Positions 24,145-36,944 of a stretch of 64,000 nt of DNA are shown here, piece after piece. The translations under genes and the position numbers were made by a program. The DNA comes from Reticulitermes lucifugus (lineage: Eukaryota > Arthropoda > Insecta > Blattodea > Rhinotermitidae): contig JAKCWW010000035.1 of NCBI GenBank assembly GCA_026260175.1, positions 117,153-181,152 on the forward strand, read 5' to 3'. Below the pieces are notes generated by a model, which saw nothing but the letters and a program-made list of their open reading frames with translations, searched no databases and was not told where the DNA came from. The number at the start of each line of letters is the position of its first letter. Position 1 is the first letter of the stretch.

Positions 24145-25756
24145 GTAGGGACACGGCTGAGTCACTCTCAAATTTATTCTTATTATTTATTGTAAAGTTT
24201 CTTATTTACTCGGAGGTCGTAGTTATTGTCAGTGTCTGTCAGACGACCTTGACCTTTACATACTTTCACTTATAGGAGACACAATATCTGACACATGATG
24301 CACATTGATAGGTTATATCAACATGTACTTACACGTACGTCTAAAAGAGATATCATATTAGTCAGTGATTCAAGGTACCATCTTCGCTGCTTGGGATTTC
24401 TTTTCTTCTCTCGAACCATCTAAAAAGAAGGGTAATTTTATTAGACTCAGAAAAGTATGTAGGGTGTAATGGGATACCGATCAAATTTACTGACCCCATT
24501 CTGTTTCACTGGTAGTCATTTAAGTTTATGAAGTATTGTACTGTAACAGGACAAACTAAAAACATCACATCATTTCATTTATAACACCCACCTCTATCAT
24601 GATTTACATTTCAAAAATAATATACTCTTTATCCTACCTTCTGTTGTTTCTGGACATGAAGTTACAAAAAAAAAAAGAAGAAGAAGGCATGAATAAAACG
24701 ATGAAAATTTTTCAGCCACATTTCAGTTTCACAGTGATAACTTTCACTGACTTGGCTGTTGGTGGTACCCAAGGTACATCGCGATGTGTAGATATAGTTT
24801 ACGCTGCAATCCGCATGCTCTTAAGTACCTTCTACCGCCAAAAAAGGCGGTACCTCCTTTTACCCCAATCCATCATTTACCCCACTTTCCTCTATTTCTT
24901 CAGTTAATCTCTCGTTTTGTTATTTATTTTACCATCTATTACAGTATTATCTCTTGTTCTCTTAAATTTTAATATATACTCGTATATTTATATAATTATA
25001 CCTAACTAGATCTCCATTTCCCTTCGCTTAAGTGTCCAAGGTTTACTTTGTCAGAGGGATGAACGTCATAAAACATGTTTATAATAAGTGTATTTCTAAG
25101 GTCCATTAGCGTACGGCACCAAAGTGAAAGTAATTAGGCGAACTAGTGAAAGACTTCTTAAGAAATGCAGCTGTAATATAAGTCTTCTTGGTAAAATTAT
25201 TTCCTATATTCAGGTAGTTAAATATTGAAATGAGATGCCATTTCTTTAGATGTATCCAGTATTCATATTTTGCAAATTTAGCAAAATGTCGTCAAAAACC
25301 GAGAAAGGAAACAAAACTTGAAAGATGCAGCAGAGAACATAGGAATATCCAAAAATATGTTTATGTTCGTAATAATTCAATTCAATTCAGGTTTATTAAT
25401 GTTTATTAATAATAATAATAATAACAATAGACTGAGATGTCATCCATTGAAAGTATGCCCGTGACCTTCACAGTTTCCCCCAGTTCAACCTACAAGGTTC
25501 CATGCCGCTTAGTTACAGAGCACCTTCACGTCTACCTCTGTGCAGACTGTAGAGGGAAGGAAACCAGGGCCGCCTTGCTGCCAGCATCTCTTCGCTCCCC
25601 TGCCACTGGGCGATCAAGTGAACGAGTTGTAACTAATCGAATTATCGCGGGAATCGTTGGCAGTAACGAGACAGCGTGTTCCCACACAGCGTGTGCGTTG
25701 CACTCTGCACCATGAGAAAATACGTTTTACAAAACCGTGTTCACGATGGTCTGAAT
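24145..25756. other. Intron start; no further feature
   Basis: AT-rich intronic sequence. A short (AAT)n run lies at about 25405-25425. A 92-aa plus frame at 25437-25715 has a GC-richer composition but no recognisable domain. Confidence 0.5.
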
Positions 25757-26007
25757 ACATGAACTTACGCATAAACAGGCGCACACATACGTACATACTT
25801 ACATAGGTACGTCCATTATACGCACATACGTAGGCATACCAACATATACATATGCCTATGTAAGCCTCTCTGCATACATAGGCATACACACATACACGCA
25901 CACGTGTTTTTACATATATAGATTAGATATGCCTATGTAAACGTACAAACACAGACATGAATATGCGTATTTAAATACGCACATATACACATAGGCCTAT
26001 TCGTATG
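25757..26007. repeat. Degenerate CATA/CACA-rich simple sequence, left part
   Basis: A long stretch of imperfect acatacata/cacacata units, split by SINE B at 26008. It is compositional, and frames in it (for example 95 aa on minus) are not genes. Confidence 0.8.
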
Positions 26008-26284
26008 GCGGCCTGGATAGCGTAGTTGGTATAGCGACTCGCTACGGACTGGACGTTCCGAAGTTCGAACCCCGGCGGGGGCGAGATTTTCCCTATCCGT
26101 CCTGATAGGCCCCCAGGCCCACTCAGCCTCGTGTAAAATGGATACCAAGTCTCTTTTCCGGGGGTAAAGCGGCTGGGGCGTGGAGTGGACCACCCACCCC
26201 CAACTAGCGCCGAGGTTAAGGAAAGAATGTAGTTATACCTCTACTCCCCCTCTGCGCCTGTTATAGGGCGAAATTTACCGTTTT
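26008..26284 (+). mobile_element. SINE family B, copy 2 (best preserved)
   Basis: Head ggcctggatagcgtagttgg carries the A-box (tagcgtagttgg), and agttcgaaccccggc carries the B-box. The body has gcgagattttccc, actcagcctcg and ggggtaaagcggc. The tail has gccgaggttaagg and cctctactccccctc and ends gcgaaatttaccgttttac. Inserted into simple-sequence DNA. No coding capacity. Confidence 0.92.
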
Positions 26285-26705
26285 ACACATACTCCTATAT
26301 AAAAACATACATGTGTGCACAGATACATACGTACGCCTGCATACATACCTTCATTCAGGCACTAACCCTTAAATACATACACACACACACACACGTGCGT
26401 ACATACATATGTAGATACACACATAGGCCTGCATATATACATGCACGTCTATAAAATATATATAGGCCTATTTTCTTTCTATTCTATATTCTTTCTATGG
26501 CCTTTTAGTCCGTTTCCTGGTCATGGCCTCCTCTAACTGGAGTTTCGAAATAGTAGTGTTTTGCGGGATAAGGTTGTTGTCCTTACGCCCATCTCCCAAT
26601 CTGGGGGACTATATACATGCATACAAACATACGCACAGATACATCTACATACATACATACATACATACATATAGGCCTATATACATCACGTACACACATT
26701 GAAGG
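26285..26705. repeat. CATA/CACA-rich simple sequence, right part, with unassigned GC-richer insert
   Basis: Imperfect tetranucleotide-type sequence resumes after the SINE (26285-26460 and 26615-26700, including perfect catacatacata). Between them, 26505-26616 is non-simple and GC-richer (ggtcatggcctcctctaact, gcgggataaggttgttgtcc). It looks like a fragment of a dispersed repeat that I cannot name. Confidence 0.65.
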
Positions 26706-27169
26706 AAAACTGATGATTGTTTCAAACATCATGTAGTAGAGCCCTTCTTTAGAACCTTATAGGTGCTCATTTGGTCAAGAAACTTACTGCTTTGTGTGGA
26801 ATAACGTGGCTCATTATCGTGTTCAAAACAGCCCGCCAGTGGATTCTACTTTGAGTCAGTATAATTGTTTTACACCCATACAGATCAGTGTATGTCCTGT
26901 TCGCCCCTTCATGCCTAGGTATCTTTGTAGTTGCTTCTCTTCAGTTTATATCACAAATAATGCTTGAATTTTTCAGTACAAATACAGAGTACATTTAAAC
27001 TTCTAACTCAGTATTTTTAACACGAGAAACCTTGTATTTTGTCCACAGAGTGTACTTGTGTATATTAATAGCAGGACGATTAAAAAGGTTGATATTTGTA
27101 ATTTGGATAAAGTGTTTTCAGTGAGGTAGGAACTGAATTTCTACGTAGTACCGAAATTAATTTTATACT

Positions 27170-28110
27170 TAAAAGCATAGAATTTGAATTAATAAGCGCT
27201 TTATATAAAGTAAAGAAGACTGCCTTATTTTCAGGTCACATCTGTCTGTCCGTCTGTCTGTGACCTCGTATCTGCTCCTACATCTTAGACACGTTTTCGC
27301 AAAATTCGACACAGTTGCACCAATTGATAGTAAAGCCCATTTTATGTTAAGTCCGTAAATGCACTTTCTAATGTATCGCATACACCGTGTCATAGAAGAG
27401 ATTTGAAGTATTCAGATGGTTGATGATGAGGATGTAACACGGTGTAGAGAGCGTAACAGACTTCGACATTTCGAAAAGACGTAGTGCCTTCGTACTCGAA
27501 GGTTGAGAAATGCTAGGACTTCTCAGCCCGTAAAGATGAAGGCACCAGGTTTATTCGAAACTCCGGAATCTGTTCACCCCGCTGCACTTTGTGAATCCCA
27601 GAAGACCAGCATCCTCTTTTCATAAACGTTGTTCAAATTGGCTATAGAAGACTTTTACCAAACTTAATTGCACAATCCTGTTTGTCAGCCATATTGAATC
27701 ATAAGGCAGTTTAATATACACAAGACTTTAAAAGACTTCTGCATAGATTCCGCAGACGGTTTCACAGATTCTGCTAACATTTGAAGTAGGAGACTTTCAC
27801 CAAAATTGTTGAACAATTCTGACTTTGAGGCACACAGATCCATAATAGTATCTTAAATGACACTTCCATATTCACTATAAAGCCTTTTATAAATTTTGTT
27901 ACAATTCTTTACAGTAGACTTGCACAAATTTCCATTTGATTACCACAATTTATAAGAAGCTTCATACACTTCAAAGAACATCTTTGGTAATGCCACGTTT
28001 TGCAGTATTCTCTGCAAACGTCTGTGACTTTTTACAAAATTTAAGTTCCACATCATTTCGCCAAACTTTTCCCTTGTTAAATTTAACTAATTCCACAGTA
28101 CAAAATCTTT
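27170..28110. repeat. Degenerate ~140-bp modular repeats, block 1
   Basis: Repeated core of the type gactttcaccaaaattg at about 27649, 27792, 27918 and 28058, with a related ttttcgcaaaattcga at ~27294. Between cores are variants of cacagattctgctaacattt and cactataaagcc. A gtctgtccgtctgtctg run sits at 27241-27270. The period is ~120-148 bp. The block aligns with 36945-37430. No coding capacity; the 74-aa minus frame at 27169 is spurious. Confidence 0.6.
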
Positions 28111-29019
28111 ATTGAAACTTGACAGTCATTCAACCGACCACCATATTCCGCATTAGATTTAATTCTAAGCGTGTTAAATCAAATGCACACTTCACATTTC
28201 ACTTGTTTGATTTCTTCCTTTGGTTCTTTGCCGTAATGCGAGTGTTACACTCCATGGTATAACATCCGTTTGAGCAGGGGACATTTTTCCGCCTGATTAA
28301 GGAGTTCCTTTTTCGTTCTAGACATCCTGCAGTTGCATAACCGTCTTCACGAAACGTCACTGGACCTTATCATGATTCTGCTCCATCTAATCCACAGAAC
28401 ATTAAACCAATATATCTGTGTTTAAATGTGACATTATCCTACCATTATCTTTACACTTTCGACCAAAGTTTGTGTGGATTTCTCTTTCCGTCTTTGAGTG
28501 TTATATATTCTGCCAAGTCATTCATATTTTACTTAAATGTCCGAGTAATTTTGGATAAATAATGTAAATGCCGAAACTACTGTTTAATAGCTTTTGCCGA
28601 TTTCCTTTTTTTTCCACGTTGTTTAGTAAAGTATATATTCCTCAGCACATTGACATCAAATTCCATTATTATTCTCCCGTCAGATTTTCAGACCAATATG
28701 CAAACCCGCATAAAACAGCCTGTAAACTAATGCCGAAGCACTGAGGTTGTAATGGGGGTTTTAGGGCTAATAGCATTTTCCTTTTTGCATGACAAAGCTT
28801 TGTCATCACGGACGGCTGGAATATAATGACCTAGATTTGATAGGGTATATTTTTAATCTTAAACAAGTAAAGTGCTACATTTGGAGCATCGATGTGTATT
28901 GTTCTGGAACTAGGACATTTCTGAATGCACATCAGGAATACCCGTAAAATTTTGAAATGTGGTGCTGAAGAAGATCGGAGATGATCATTTGGACCGATCG
29001 TGTTACAATTAAATACGTA
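28111..29019. other. No gene recognised
   Basis: AT-rich intronic sequence. Around 28965-29005 gctgaagaagatcggag...ttggaccgatcg weakly resembles the foldback end motif. Confidence 0.45.
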
Positions 29020-29313
29020 TTACATAGAGTCAAGGACGAGAGAAGTATCCTATACACAATACAAAGACGGAAGTCTAACTGAATTGGTCACATATTGCGT
29101 AGGAACTGCCTTCTAAATCACGTTATTGAAGGAAAGATAGAGGGAAAGATAAAAGTGAAGGGAAGACGAGGAAAAAGAGGTAAGCAACTACTGGATGACC
29201 TTCAAGAAAAGAAAGGATACTTGATATTGAAAGAAGCAGCACTAGATCGCCCTCTGTGGAGAACTTGCTTTGGAAGAGGCTACGGACCCGTCATAAGATG
29301 GGCTAGAGAATAA
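29020..29313 (+). pseudogene. LINE ORF2 C-terminus fragment
   Basis: The translated frame reads VKDERSILYTIQRRKSN, a TGA stop where Trp is expected, then IGHILRRNCLLNHVIEGKIE, and later LLDDLQEKKGY, ALDRPLWRTCFGRGYG and a terminal stop at 29311-29313. This is the familiar C-terminal tail of insect non-LTR retrotransposon reverse transcriptase proteins (NWIGHILRRNCLLKHVIEGK-type, from memory). Only the last ~95 residues remain and no upstream RT domain is present, so this is a 5'-truncated copy, usual for LINEs. One in-frame stop is the only visible damage to this short stretch. Confidence 0.85.
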
Positions 29314-32204
29314 TCTTGGAAGTTGTGGGTAGGACAAGGAAAGTCATGATTTTTGCACTAAGTAGTGAAAAAGTTTCATGAATTAAATCTGATATTTATT
29401 TAGACCTTAATATCATTTGAAATTATTGATATCATTTCCAAGTTCATTTGAGACATAATTTTATTGCAGGGAGATTCCCCAAAGTCCGAACTTTTACATT
29501 TACAATTTGTAAATACTTTAAAGTGGTGAGGGGTATAGCAACGTATAAATTTGATTGTATTTAGAAATTGAAGAGGAAAAGCACCATAGAAGTTGCAGCA
29601 TTCTTCTAATTGTTTCTCGCTAAATTTTTGAACAAGTTGATTTGTTTAAAATGTGATAAATCTAGCAACACAAGTAGACTCATATATTGCAACAAAATTT
29701 CAAAAACAATCTTTTTTGCAGGTGATGTATTTTTCTAGTTTTATTATGAAAAAAAAGAGATAATTTATTTAGATTTCATCTGTACACAAAACTGAAACTG
29801 ACCATATAGGGTAAAAATGTATTTGCAGGTTCTTCGTGATGCTGCATTGCATTTGAAACAAAATAATAATTTCTTTGTCCCTGTATAAGCTACTTATTTA
29901 GTTACACGAGGGAACATTTTCCGACTTCGTTACAACATGCCGAAATACTGTGGACACAACAAAGAAACTTCTACACAAACCAATTTTAAAAACTCGTGGC
30001 CAATAAAAAGTAGTTTCTTATTCTGGTTTTGCACAGTTCAGCCAGTGGGGTGCGCAAACGTACCACAGTATTCGCTGAACCTTGATGAGTTTTCGTTATG
30101 TGTTGAAGCAAGGCTCTCATCCTGCTCTGAAGCATAACTAACATCATTGTCAGCTTTCCCCTTCACCACTAACAAGCTAACTAGGTTACCTACCCCACAC
30201 AACGATACATAGTTCCCACTGATTCAGTATTTCAAATGCGTTTCGCATAGTACAAGAACGATAGAATTATATAGCAGGCCTATATTTTTTTTAACTCGAA
30301 TGTTGGGACTGAAAGATGAATAAAAAGCATGTACCCCCTTCCATATCTGCTATATTCAACGCAAAACTGCAATCCACCCTCACATGAGTTTCCTCTCTAT
30401 ATGAGTGAGAGTAGGCGACCCTGAAAAATACTCACCCCCCTCGCAACAACCGTTGACAGCCCTTCCACTTCTCGTCCGTTGTAACATTGCAAAATGTAAA
30501 TCTAATCACAGCCTTCACAGTATGTATGGACCTCTCTGCTAACGTTGATGATGCCAAAGCTAACCAAAATCCAATTTTACATTGCGAGAGAGGGGGCTTG
30601 TAAAGAGAGGAGGGGATGATGAAATTAGGTGGTACTTATTGTAAACCAAACTCGGTTAATTCAGGCCTTGAAATGTGTGCCCATCGTGGGGCAGGGGCAA
30701 GGGAAAGGGGAACATGAGTTTCAGTTAAACTAAAGAATGATTATGAATAGGTTTGTGATTATAGTGTGTTACAGTATGTCCCGCGTGAAAGATGAAGGCA
30801 TCCTCTGGCATCAGATAAATTGTCTTAGCACTAAAATGTTTGCTTTCTGTATTTACAATAAATATATTGCATTTAGAGCCTTTTTTTCTGCCGCTTCTAG
30901 ACTTCGATTCAGATTTCAATTGCTGCCGTTGCCATGACCACGCAAATTTTTGTTTTAAGTTTCAAGTTTTGCCGTCGACATAAATAGAATGACAGGGAAG
31001 TAGGGCTAAGAATCGGATGTAAATACAAATTTCGTTGAGATAAATTCTGATTTACTCTACATTAATTCTCCAAATTTTTACAAGTATTTTCTTTTATTTT
31101 TGTTGATTTACTCTGTAGTTACATGCAGATTAGTCCCATATTCTCGACGAAGCCTTTGGTATATGAGATTCCACTGATCGGTTATTCAGAACTAAAATTA
31201 GTTTTGCATTCAAGTGAAACAAAATATGCTAATAATTGTTTAAATTAAAGCGTGGCCACATCCTACTCTATTCTGTCTTATGGCCGCAACGAAATTGTAT
31301 AGGATTCAGGAAGTAGACACTTAACTATATTACGTATCCCAGTGATCGTGATGTTCATTTATTTTAGATAAAATCCATTGCTTCACAGCTACTCACTCTA
31401 TTATTTTTATTCTATATTTTAGCTTGAGATTCGTTTAAGATTCACCACACTATAAAGCTTCCAAGTACTGTAGATCTTAATGAGATATATACTGGGTATT
31501 TTGTACACCTTTTTACCAGCTATTATTTTAAGAAAGCTGTAAAATTCGGTTTCATATTCATATAGTGCAGGAATTATATTTGGTCGATACAAACTAAAAT
31601 TGTATTAATTTTATAAACTTTATTATAGACCACCCAGCAATAAACTTAATGGAAATCCCTCAAATAGTTTAGCAGATCAGTGACTCAAAGACACGGGCAT
31701 AAAGGATTATGACTTCCCATCGCAATTTCACTTAGTTTATTTCCCTCAGTAAAAACATAATAACTGCACCATTAAGTGTATTCCTTTAGTATTAAAGAAA
31801 AATGTAAGCACTTTTTTAAAGTACTGGATCAGTGTCATTCATAGAAGATAATATTCATTCAGGCAGGCAAGAAATTCTTCTCCTTTTGTGTCAGCCGACT
31901 GTTCATTCTCGTGTTCACAAAAACCCGCCACTGGACCCTATCGTGAGAGCGCAACAGAGCGAATAGCAAATGTCATCCTTGTCTGTTCGTCCTTCTTCGC
32001 ATGGGCCATTGCAATTCCAACTGGAATAACTTTCGTGAAATTTCATTTTTGGTAGATTGTATATGTGATAAGCAAGAGAGTTTACGAATATATCTGTCTT
32101 ATGCTTATGGGGAGGAAATGACTTACGATGAATTGATACTGGTGCTTGCAGTTGCGGTGGTAACGTGTAGCGAAGGTTTGAGGATAAATATGAGAGTGAT
32201 GAAG
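29314..32204. other. No gene recognised (2.9 kb)
   Basis: AT-rich intronic sequence with frames of 76 aa or less that I do not recognise and no assignable repeat. Confidence 0.5.
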
Positions 32205-32705
32205 AACGGGCTAATCTTGCTGTGAAAAGCTTACTAACGGGCTAATCTTGCTGTCAAAAGCTTACTAACGGGCTAATCTTGCTGTGAAAAGCTTACTAAC
32301 GGGCTACTCTTGCTGTCAAAAGCTTACTAACGGGCTAATCTTGCTGTGAAGAGCTTACTAATGGGCTAATCTTGCTGTTAAGATCTTACTAACGGGCTAA
32401 TCTTGCTGTGAAGAGCTTACTAACGGGCTAATCTTGCTGTGAAGAGCTTACTAACGAGCTAATCTTGCTGTGAAGAGCTTACTAACGGGCTAATCTTGCT
32501 GTAAAGAGCTTACTAACGGGATAATCTTGCTGTGAAGAGCTTACTAACGGGCTAATCTTGCTGTGAAGAGCTTAATAACGGGCTAATCTTGCTGTGAAGA
32601 GCTTACTAACGGGCTAATCTTGTTGGAAGATCTTAGTAACGGGCTAATCTTGCTGTCAAGAGCTTACTAGCGGACTAATCTTGCTTTGAAGAGCTTACTA
32701 ACGGG
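32205..32705 (+). repeat. 31-bp minisatellite, ~16 copies
   Basis: Tandem units of the form aacgggctaatcttgctgtg + aagagcttact, 31 bp each over 501 bp. Early copies carry a tcaaaagctt / gaaaagctt variant and later copies mostly gaagagctt. Two copies carry a gatctta variant. The period is not a multiple of three and stops occur, so it is non-coding. Confidence 0.95.
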
Positions 32706-34337
32706 AAAATTAATTTCAGTAATAGATTTGTTAAAAGTGGATGCGAATTTAGAAATTTAGAATGTAGGGTAAAGGAAGAAAGTAAGAAAATTAAATAAAC
32801 AATAATTCGACAAAATAAATGGGGTGTGAATAAGTGGGATAATAGACAGGGCTGTGTGGACGGAAATATTAATGCACCGTAAAAATTCTTAAAAAGAAGG
32901 AACACATCCCATATAAGGCCAGATGTTAATGCGAGGGTCCCATTTTATTGCATTACATACAACTAAATTGGGATATTTAATATGTTTGTCAGCCTATTCC
33001 AATTTTGGTTAAAGTCGGACAACAATAAGAGGCACTCTACAAGAAGACATAGGTGCATATGTGGCCGTGCATCATCTATGAAATAGGAACTGAGGCCTAA
33101 GAAACAACCGGCGATTTAAGTATCTGTCCCTTTAGGAGACAAGTACGGAAATAGTGAATCACATCCTATTCGTCCCATTCAAGACAGGCAGAGGGAACAC
33201 CATATCCCACCTAACACACCCTGATGATGACCCCATAAGGGATCGAAACATGTAGCAGTGTTCAACGTGATATTGTAATATGAATATCTGGGAACACTAT
33301 AGTGCATTTTGTTGAACTGAGTGTTGTGAGTTGATCATCGACAATGCACGGAATGAACAATATAAGAAAATACATGAGATATGTAGGGCCTGCGGATATT
33401 CTGAACTTGCAGTTGTGTTTGTATTAGGCCTACCATCCTCACATCAAATTCTGTGTCTCCCAAATGCCGGGCTAAAGAGGGTATTTCTTACATTACTTTT
33501 ATTTATGTGAAACAAATGACATCGATCGTTGAAATGTTCTATTGCCAAATATTACAATAGGCTATTGTGAGCAGACTGTAAAGTGTGGGCAAATAGGGAG
33601 ATGATGACTTTTAAATGATGTCAGTTGGACACGAGCAAATAGATGGAAAACACATAAACAGTGCGTCCAACTTAAAAATTCGTAAGCGTGCATCAAAAGA
33701 CCTCGAAACCAACAAATCAAACATGATTTTAAATATGCTTAAAACGCAGAACAATAGGGACACCAATTGGATCAAAATAATTGAACTAAACCTCGATTGT
33801 TACACAAAGTCGACCATATTTATTTACACTTGATATTACATTTCAGAGTACAATGATATTACGTATTCCGGGCATGCGTGCTAGCGATCACGGCCCAATG
33901 GACACTTCATCAATCAGTGAGTGATCAGATCACAGCATAGCGGAGCGCGGACGTGCGTGTCCGGCTCCTGTTTATGCCACTGCACACACAATTATCACTG
34001 TATTCAGTACGCAGTTTTCAAAACTTGTCAGCAATGCTGATATTTTGATACGTTGGTTTAGACCTGCTGCTATATCCGTATGCAGACACAAAAGGCACTC
34101 GCACGCAGTCGTAAGACGGTCGCGTTACATCTTCCCGATTCAGTCTTCATAAAGAACAGGCATACGTATTTCAACAGTTTCACTGTTTCATTTTCTGCGC
34201 TACGTGTACGGGAAAAATCATGGAGTGTGAAAATAAACTAATTAAGTTCAAAATCAATATAAATTATGAAATAATAATCTACACAACAACAGTATTATAA
34301 ATACTTTATTGTGTTTTGTTTGTTAGGGTCCAATATT
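32706..34337. other. No gene recognised; one repeat-end motif
   Basis: At 33219-33265 cctgatgatgaccccataag ggatcgaaacatgtagca resembles the end motif of the foldback elements at 8410 and 16222; no inverted partner was found. A 72-aa frame at 33615 is unrecognised. Confidence 0.5.
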
Positions 34338-34605
34338 TGGGAGCTAGGAGTCGGTATAGCGACTAGCTACAGTCTGAACTGTCCGGAGTTCGAATCCCAA
34401 CAGAGGAAAATATTTTCTTGTCTTTAAAGCCGTCCAGACTGGCTCTGGGGCACACTCAGCCTCCTATTCAATTGGTGCCGTTGTTTTTTCCCATCGGTAA
34501 AGTGGCCCTGACGTAAAGCTGACCACTCATTTCCGCCTAGCGCCTAGGTTAAGAATTAATGGAGCTATACATCCACTCCCCCTAGGTGTTCATGGCGTGG
34601 ACAGG
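34338..34605 (+). mobile_element. SINE family B, copy 3
   Basis: Head gggagctaggagtcggtata (decayed A-box) and B-box gagttcgaatccc, then tccagactggctctgggg, ggtaaagtggccc, gcctaggttaag, and a tail with atccactccccctagg. It is followed within ~15 bp by a minus-strand SINE A, so the two insertions are adjacent and converge tail to tail. Confidence 0.88.
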
Positions 34606-34618
34606 AAAAACTTACCTT

Positions 34619-34869
34619 CTTAAGCAATCCCATTACAGGTCTGGACATGCCCTTAGGGTTCCAGGAGGTTGAGGCTCCCAGATTTCTAGACAATCGGCAC
34701 ATGNNNNNNNNNNNNNNNNNNNNNNNNNNNNNNNNNNNNNNNNNNNNNNNNNNNNNNNNNNNNNNNNNNNNNNNNNNNNNNNNNNNNNNNNNNNNNNNNN
34801 NNNNNNTCGAACCCGCGACGTTCCAGCTTGTAGCGCAGTGCCTCAACCAACTGCGCCACCGCGTGCCCC
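34619..34869 (-). mobile_element. SINE family A, copy 2, with assembly gap
   Basis: Minus-strand head ggggcacgcggtggcgcagt and tail gggattgcttaag match the complete copy at 53793. The B-box region gcgggttcga abuts 103 N (34704-34806). The complete copy predicts roughly 147 bases there, so either this copy carries a deletion or the gap length is only an estimate. The 155-aa minus frame across it is not a protein. Confidence 0.88.
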
Positions 34870-36944
34870 ACCTTCTTACCTTTAGCACCCAATATTCTGT
34901 GTAGTAATATACTAGCCACGGTAAATCTTCGAATTTAGTCATCAGTTTGTAAATAGGAGTCTTGAGGTTTTCATGGTGGTGTGGTTGAGGACTCCTTTTT
35001 CTTGAACATGATGCCGCATCAATGGGTAGCAAGTTTAATACGTTTCAAAATTCTGGAACCGATTACACAGTGACGTGGCGTCATGTTCCAGAAAAAGTGT
35101 CTTACATTTGTAAGTATTGCATTTGTATCTCCAGAAGGCTTGCTGTTCGTGATGAATAAACTAATATGATATTTCTAGGACAACATAATTCGCTAGATTT
35201 GTGAGTGGAGCAGGGTAAGTAAAGATTGCAGTGCAGGAAAACATTTTTAAGTCAGCCGCTTGAAATAATATTAAAATGGATGGCTAATAAGAGATACTTG
35301 AGGATATAATTTAGATTTAACAGTCTTAGGATCGAGACTAGTGGGGTTTCTTTTTACAATTTGCATTGAACCTACAGGAACAATCACCGTAAGCTCTTAC
35401 GTTCACTTTTCAATCTGATAGACCGTCTTTTACAATCCTTCAATGCAGTTTTTTAAGTGGTACCCATTGGCATCTATCACAAATGTGGTACGAAAACACA
35501 AATATTCCAAAATATATTTTATTTTCTGTGAGCTACTTAGAGAATATAGTAAAATTTTCAAATCTGCTATGTTCTAGTGTCGGAATTTTATGAATACGGC
35601 AAGGCTTACATACAAAGCGGGGAATTTCTTAACTAGTAGACCTACTGTCAGCTTCTCAATAATGAATACATGCAGTTGCTTCGATATTATTAAAACTGCG
35701 ATACAAATATGCAGCATATAGGTATGCAGGCACAAGCTATGTGAGTGGCTTATCTGGAGAGTACTTGACCCCGTTGCAACGGCAAAAGCTGGGCCCCATG
35801 GGGCCACATAACCTCACATTTTTAATGACATTATATTAAGAAGATAATTTATAGGATCACGTCCATCCATGTATATTTACCTGGTTAAAATGCGATTATT
35901 ACGTTAGCTGGTAGTATACCAGCGGAATAGGTCCCTATGTCCATAATCTAAGTGATTTAAACCCCTAAGTTTGCACTGTCCGATAAGCATTACACTTGTA
36001 AGGGACTGAAGAAAATACGACATCATGACCTCTTGCAGGTATATTGCCTGCCTGTCAAAATCCCAGCCATACAAGTCATCTGCTACAGAAGTAAAGTTCA
36101 TAGATTTGCCAATAAAGCATGGTGTTAAAAGTGACAGATGCTTTCAGAAAGCAGAGATTTTGCAACTTCCGAGAAAAATAATAAAAAAGAAATATTTGTT
36201 GATGCGGGTCGTACAGTAGTGTGGGTACCTTTTTATTGCATTACCTACAGTATGGAGAATAGGTCACAGGGCTGTGTGCAAATTTTGTATATCGCTCTGT
36301 TTTTCCTTGTTCTGTTACATGGAACGTCGCCTCTCCAAAAAATTATGTGCTTGTAGTAAACATCTTATGTATTCACTTTGTAGTGACAGACGGTAAACAA
36401 CATACGTGTATAATTAAATTGTTTCATAATACGAGGCTATGAACACCAATCATGAAATTACTTTACAACTGATCTTGAAATTGTGTATTCTTATATTAAG
36501 TATTCGAAATAATATCCTTAAGCCTCGTCTGGAGAAGTTCATAATTGCTGAACTGGTCAATAAATTATTCAGCTTTTATACGTAAGGTAAATCCGGTATT
36601 ATTGCTGCTCTAAAAACCGTCTCTCGCTGGTTTCCAGCAGCTTCAGGTTAACATTAACCTGAATTATACTTAAGGATTCAGCTCGTACCGCGCAGTAAAC
36701 ACCCAGTCTTTTTTTAAAGGAAATATATTATTGTTTTATAAAAAAATAATCGCCACTTGTTCTGAGAACTGTAAAAAATACATAAATGCACTATAAGGCA
36801 GAAAGTAAAATTTTCTTAATGCTAAACGTGGAGGTTCATAAATTAACTATTAGGATTTGAATGTTTAAGATAAATTTTAGCAATATTCTCATATCTATGC
36901 CTAGGTCATCTAAAGTGGCCATTTACCTTCAGGTTTTCTGACAT
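34870..36944. other. No gene recognised; foldback-family fragment at 35041-35098
   Basis: At 35041-35098 gattacacagtgacgtggcg and catgttccagaa resemble an arm of the element at 12961. Around 36648 tcaggttaacattaacctga is a small palindrome. Nothing else is supported. Confidence 0.5.

Noticed and set aside
24145-24275. Extension of the bHLH exon to the stop at 24275
   Set aside because: A consensus donor at 24145 and in-phase continuation at 54644 match the family; the residues after the donor do not.
26008-26080. Possible functional tRNA gene
   Set aside because: The A- and B-boxes are good but the acceptor and anticodon stems do not pair, and the sequence continues into the SINE B body seen in other copies.
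34565-35032. 155-aa minus-strand open frame
   Set aside because: It runs through SINE A and 103 N; the apparent protein is a translation of the repeat and unknown bases.
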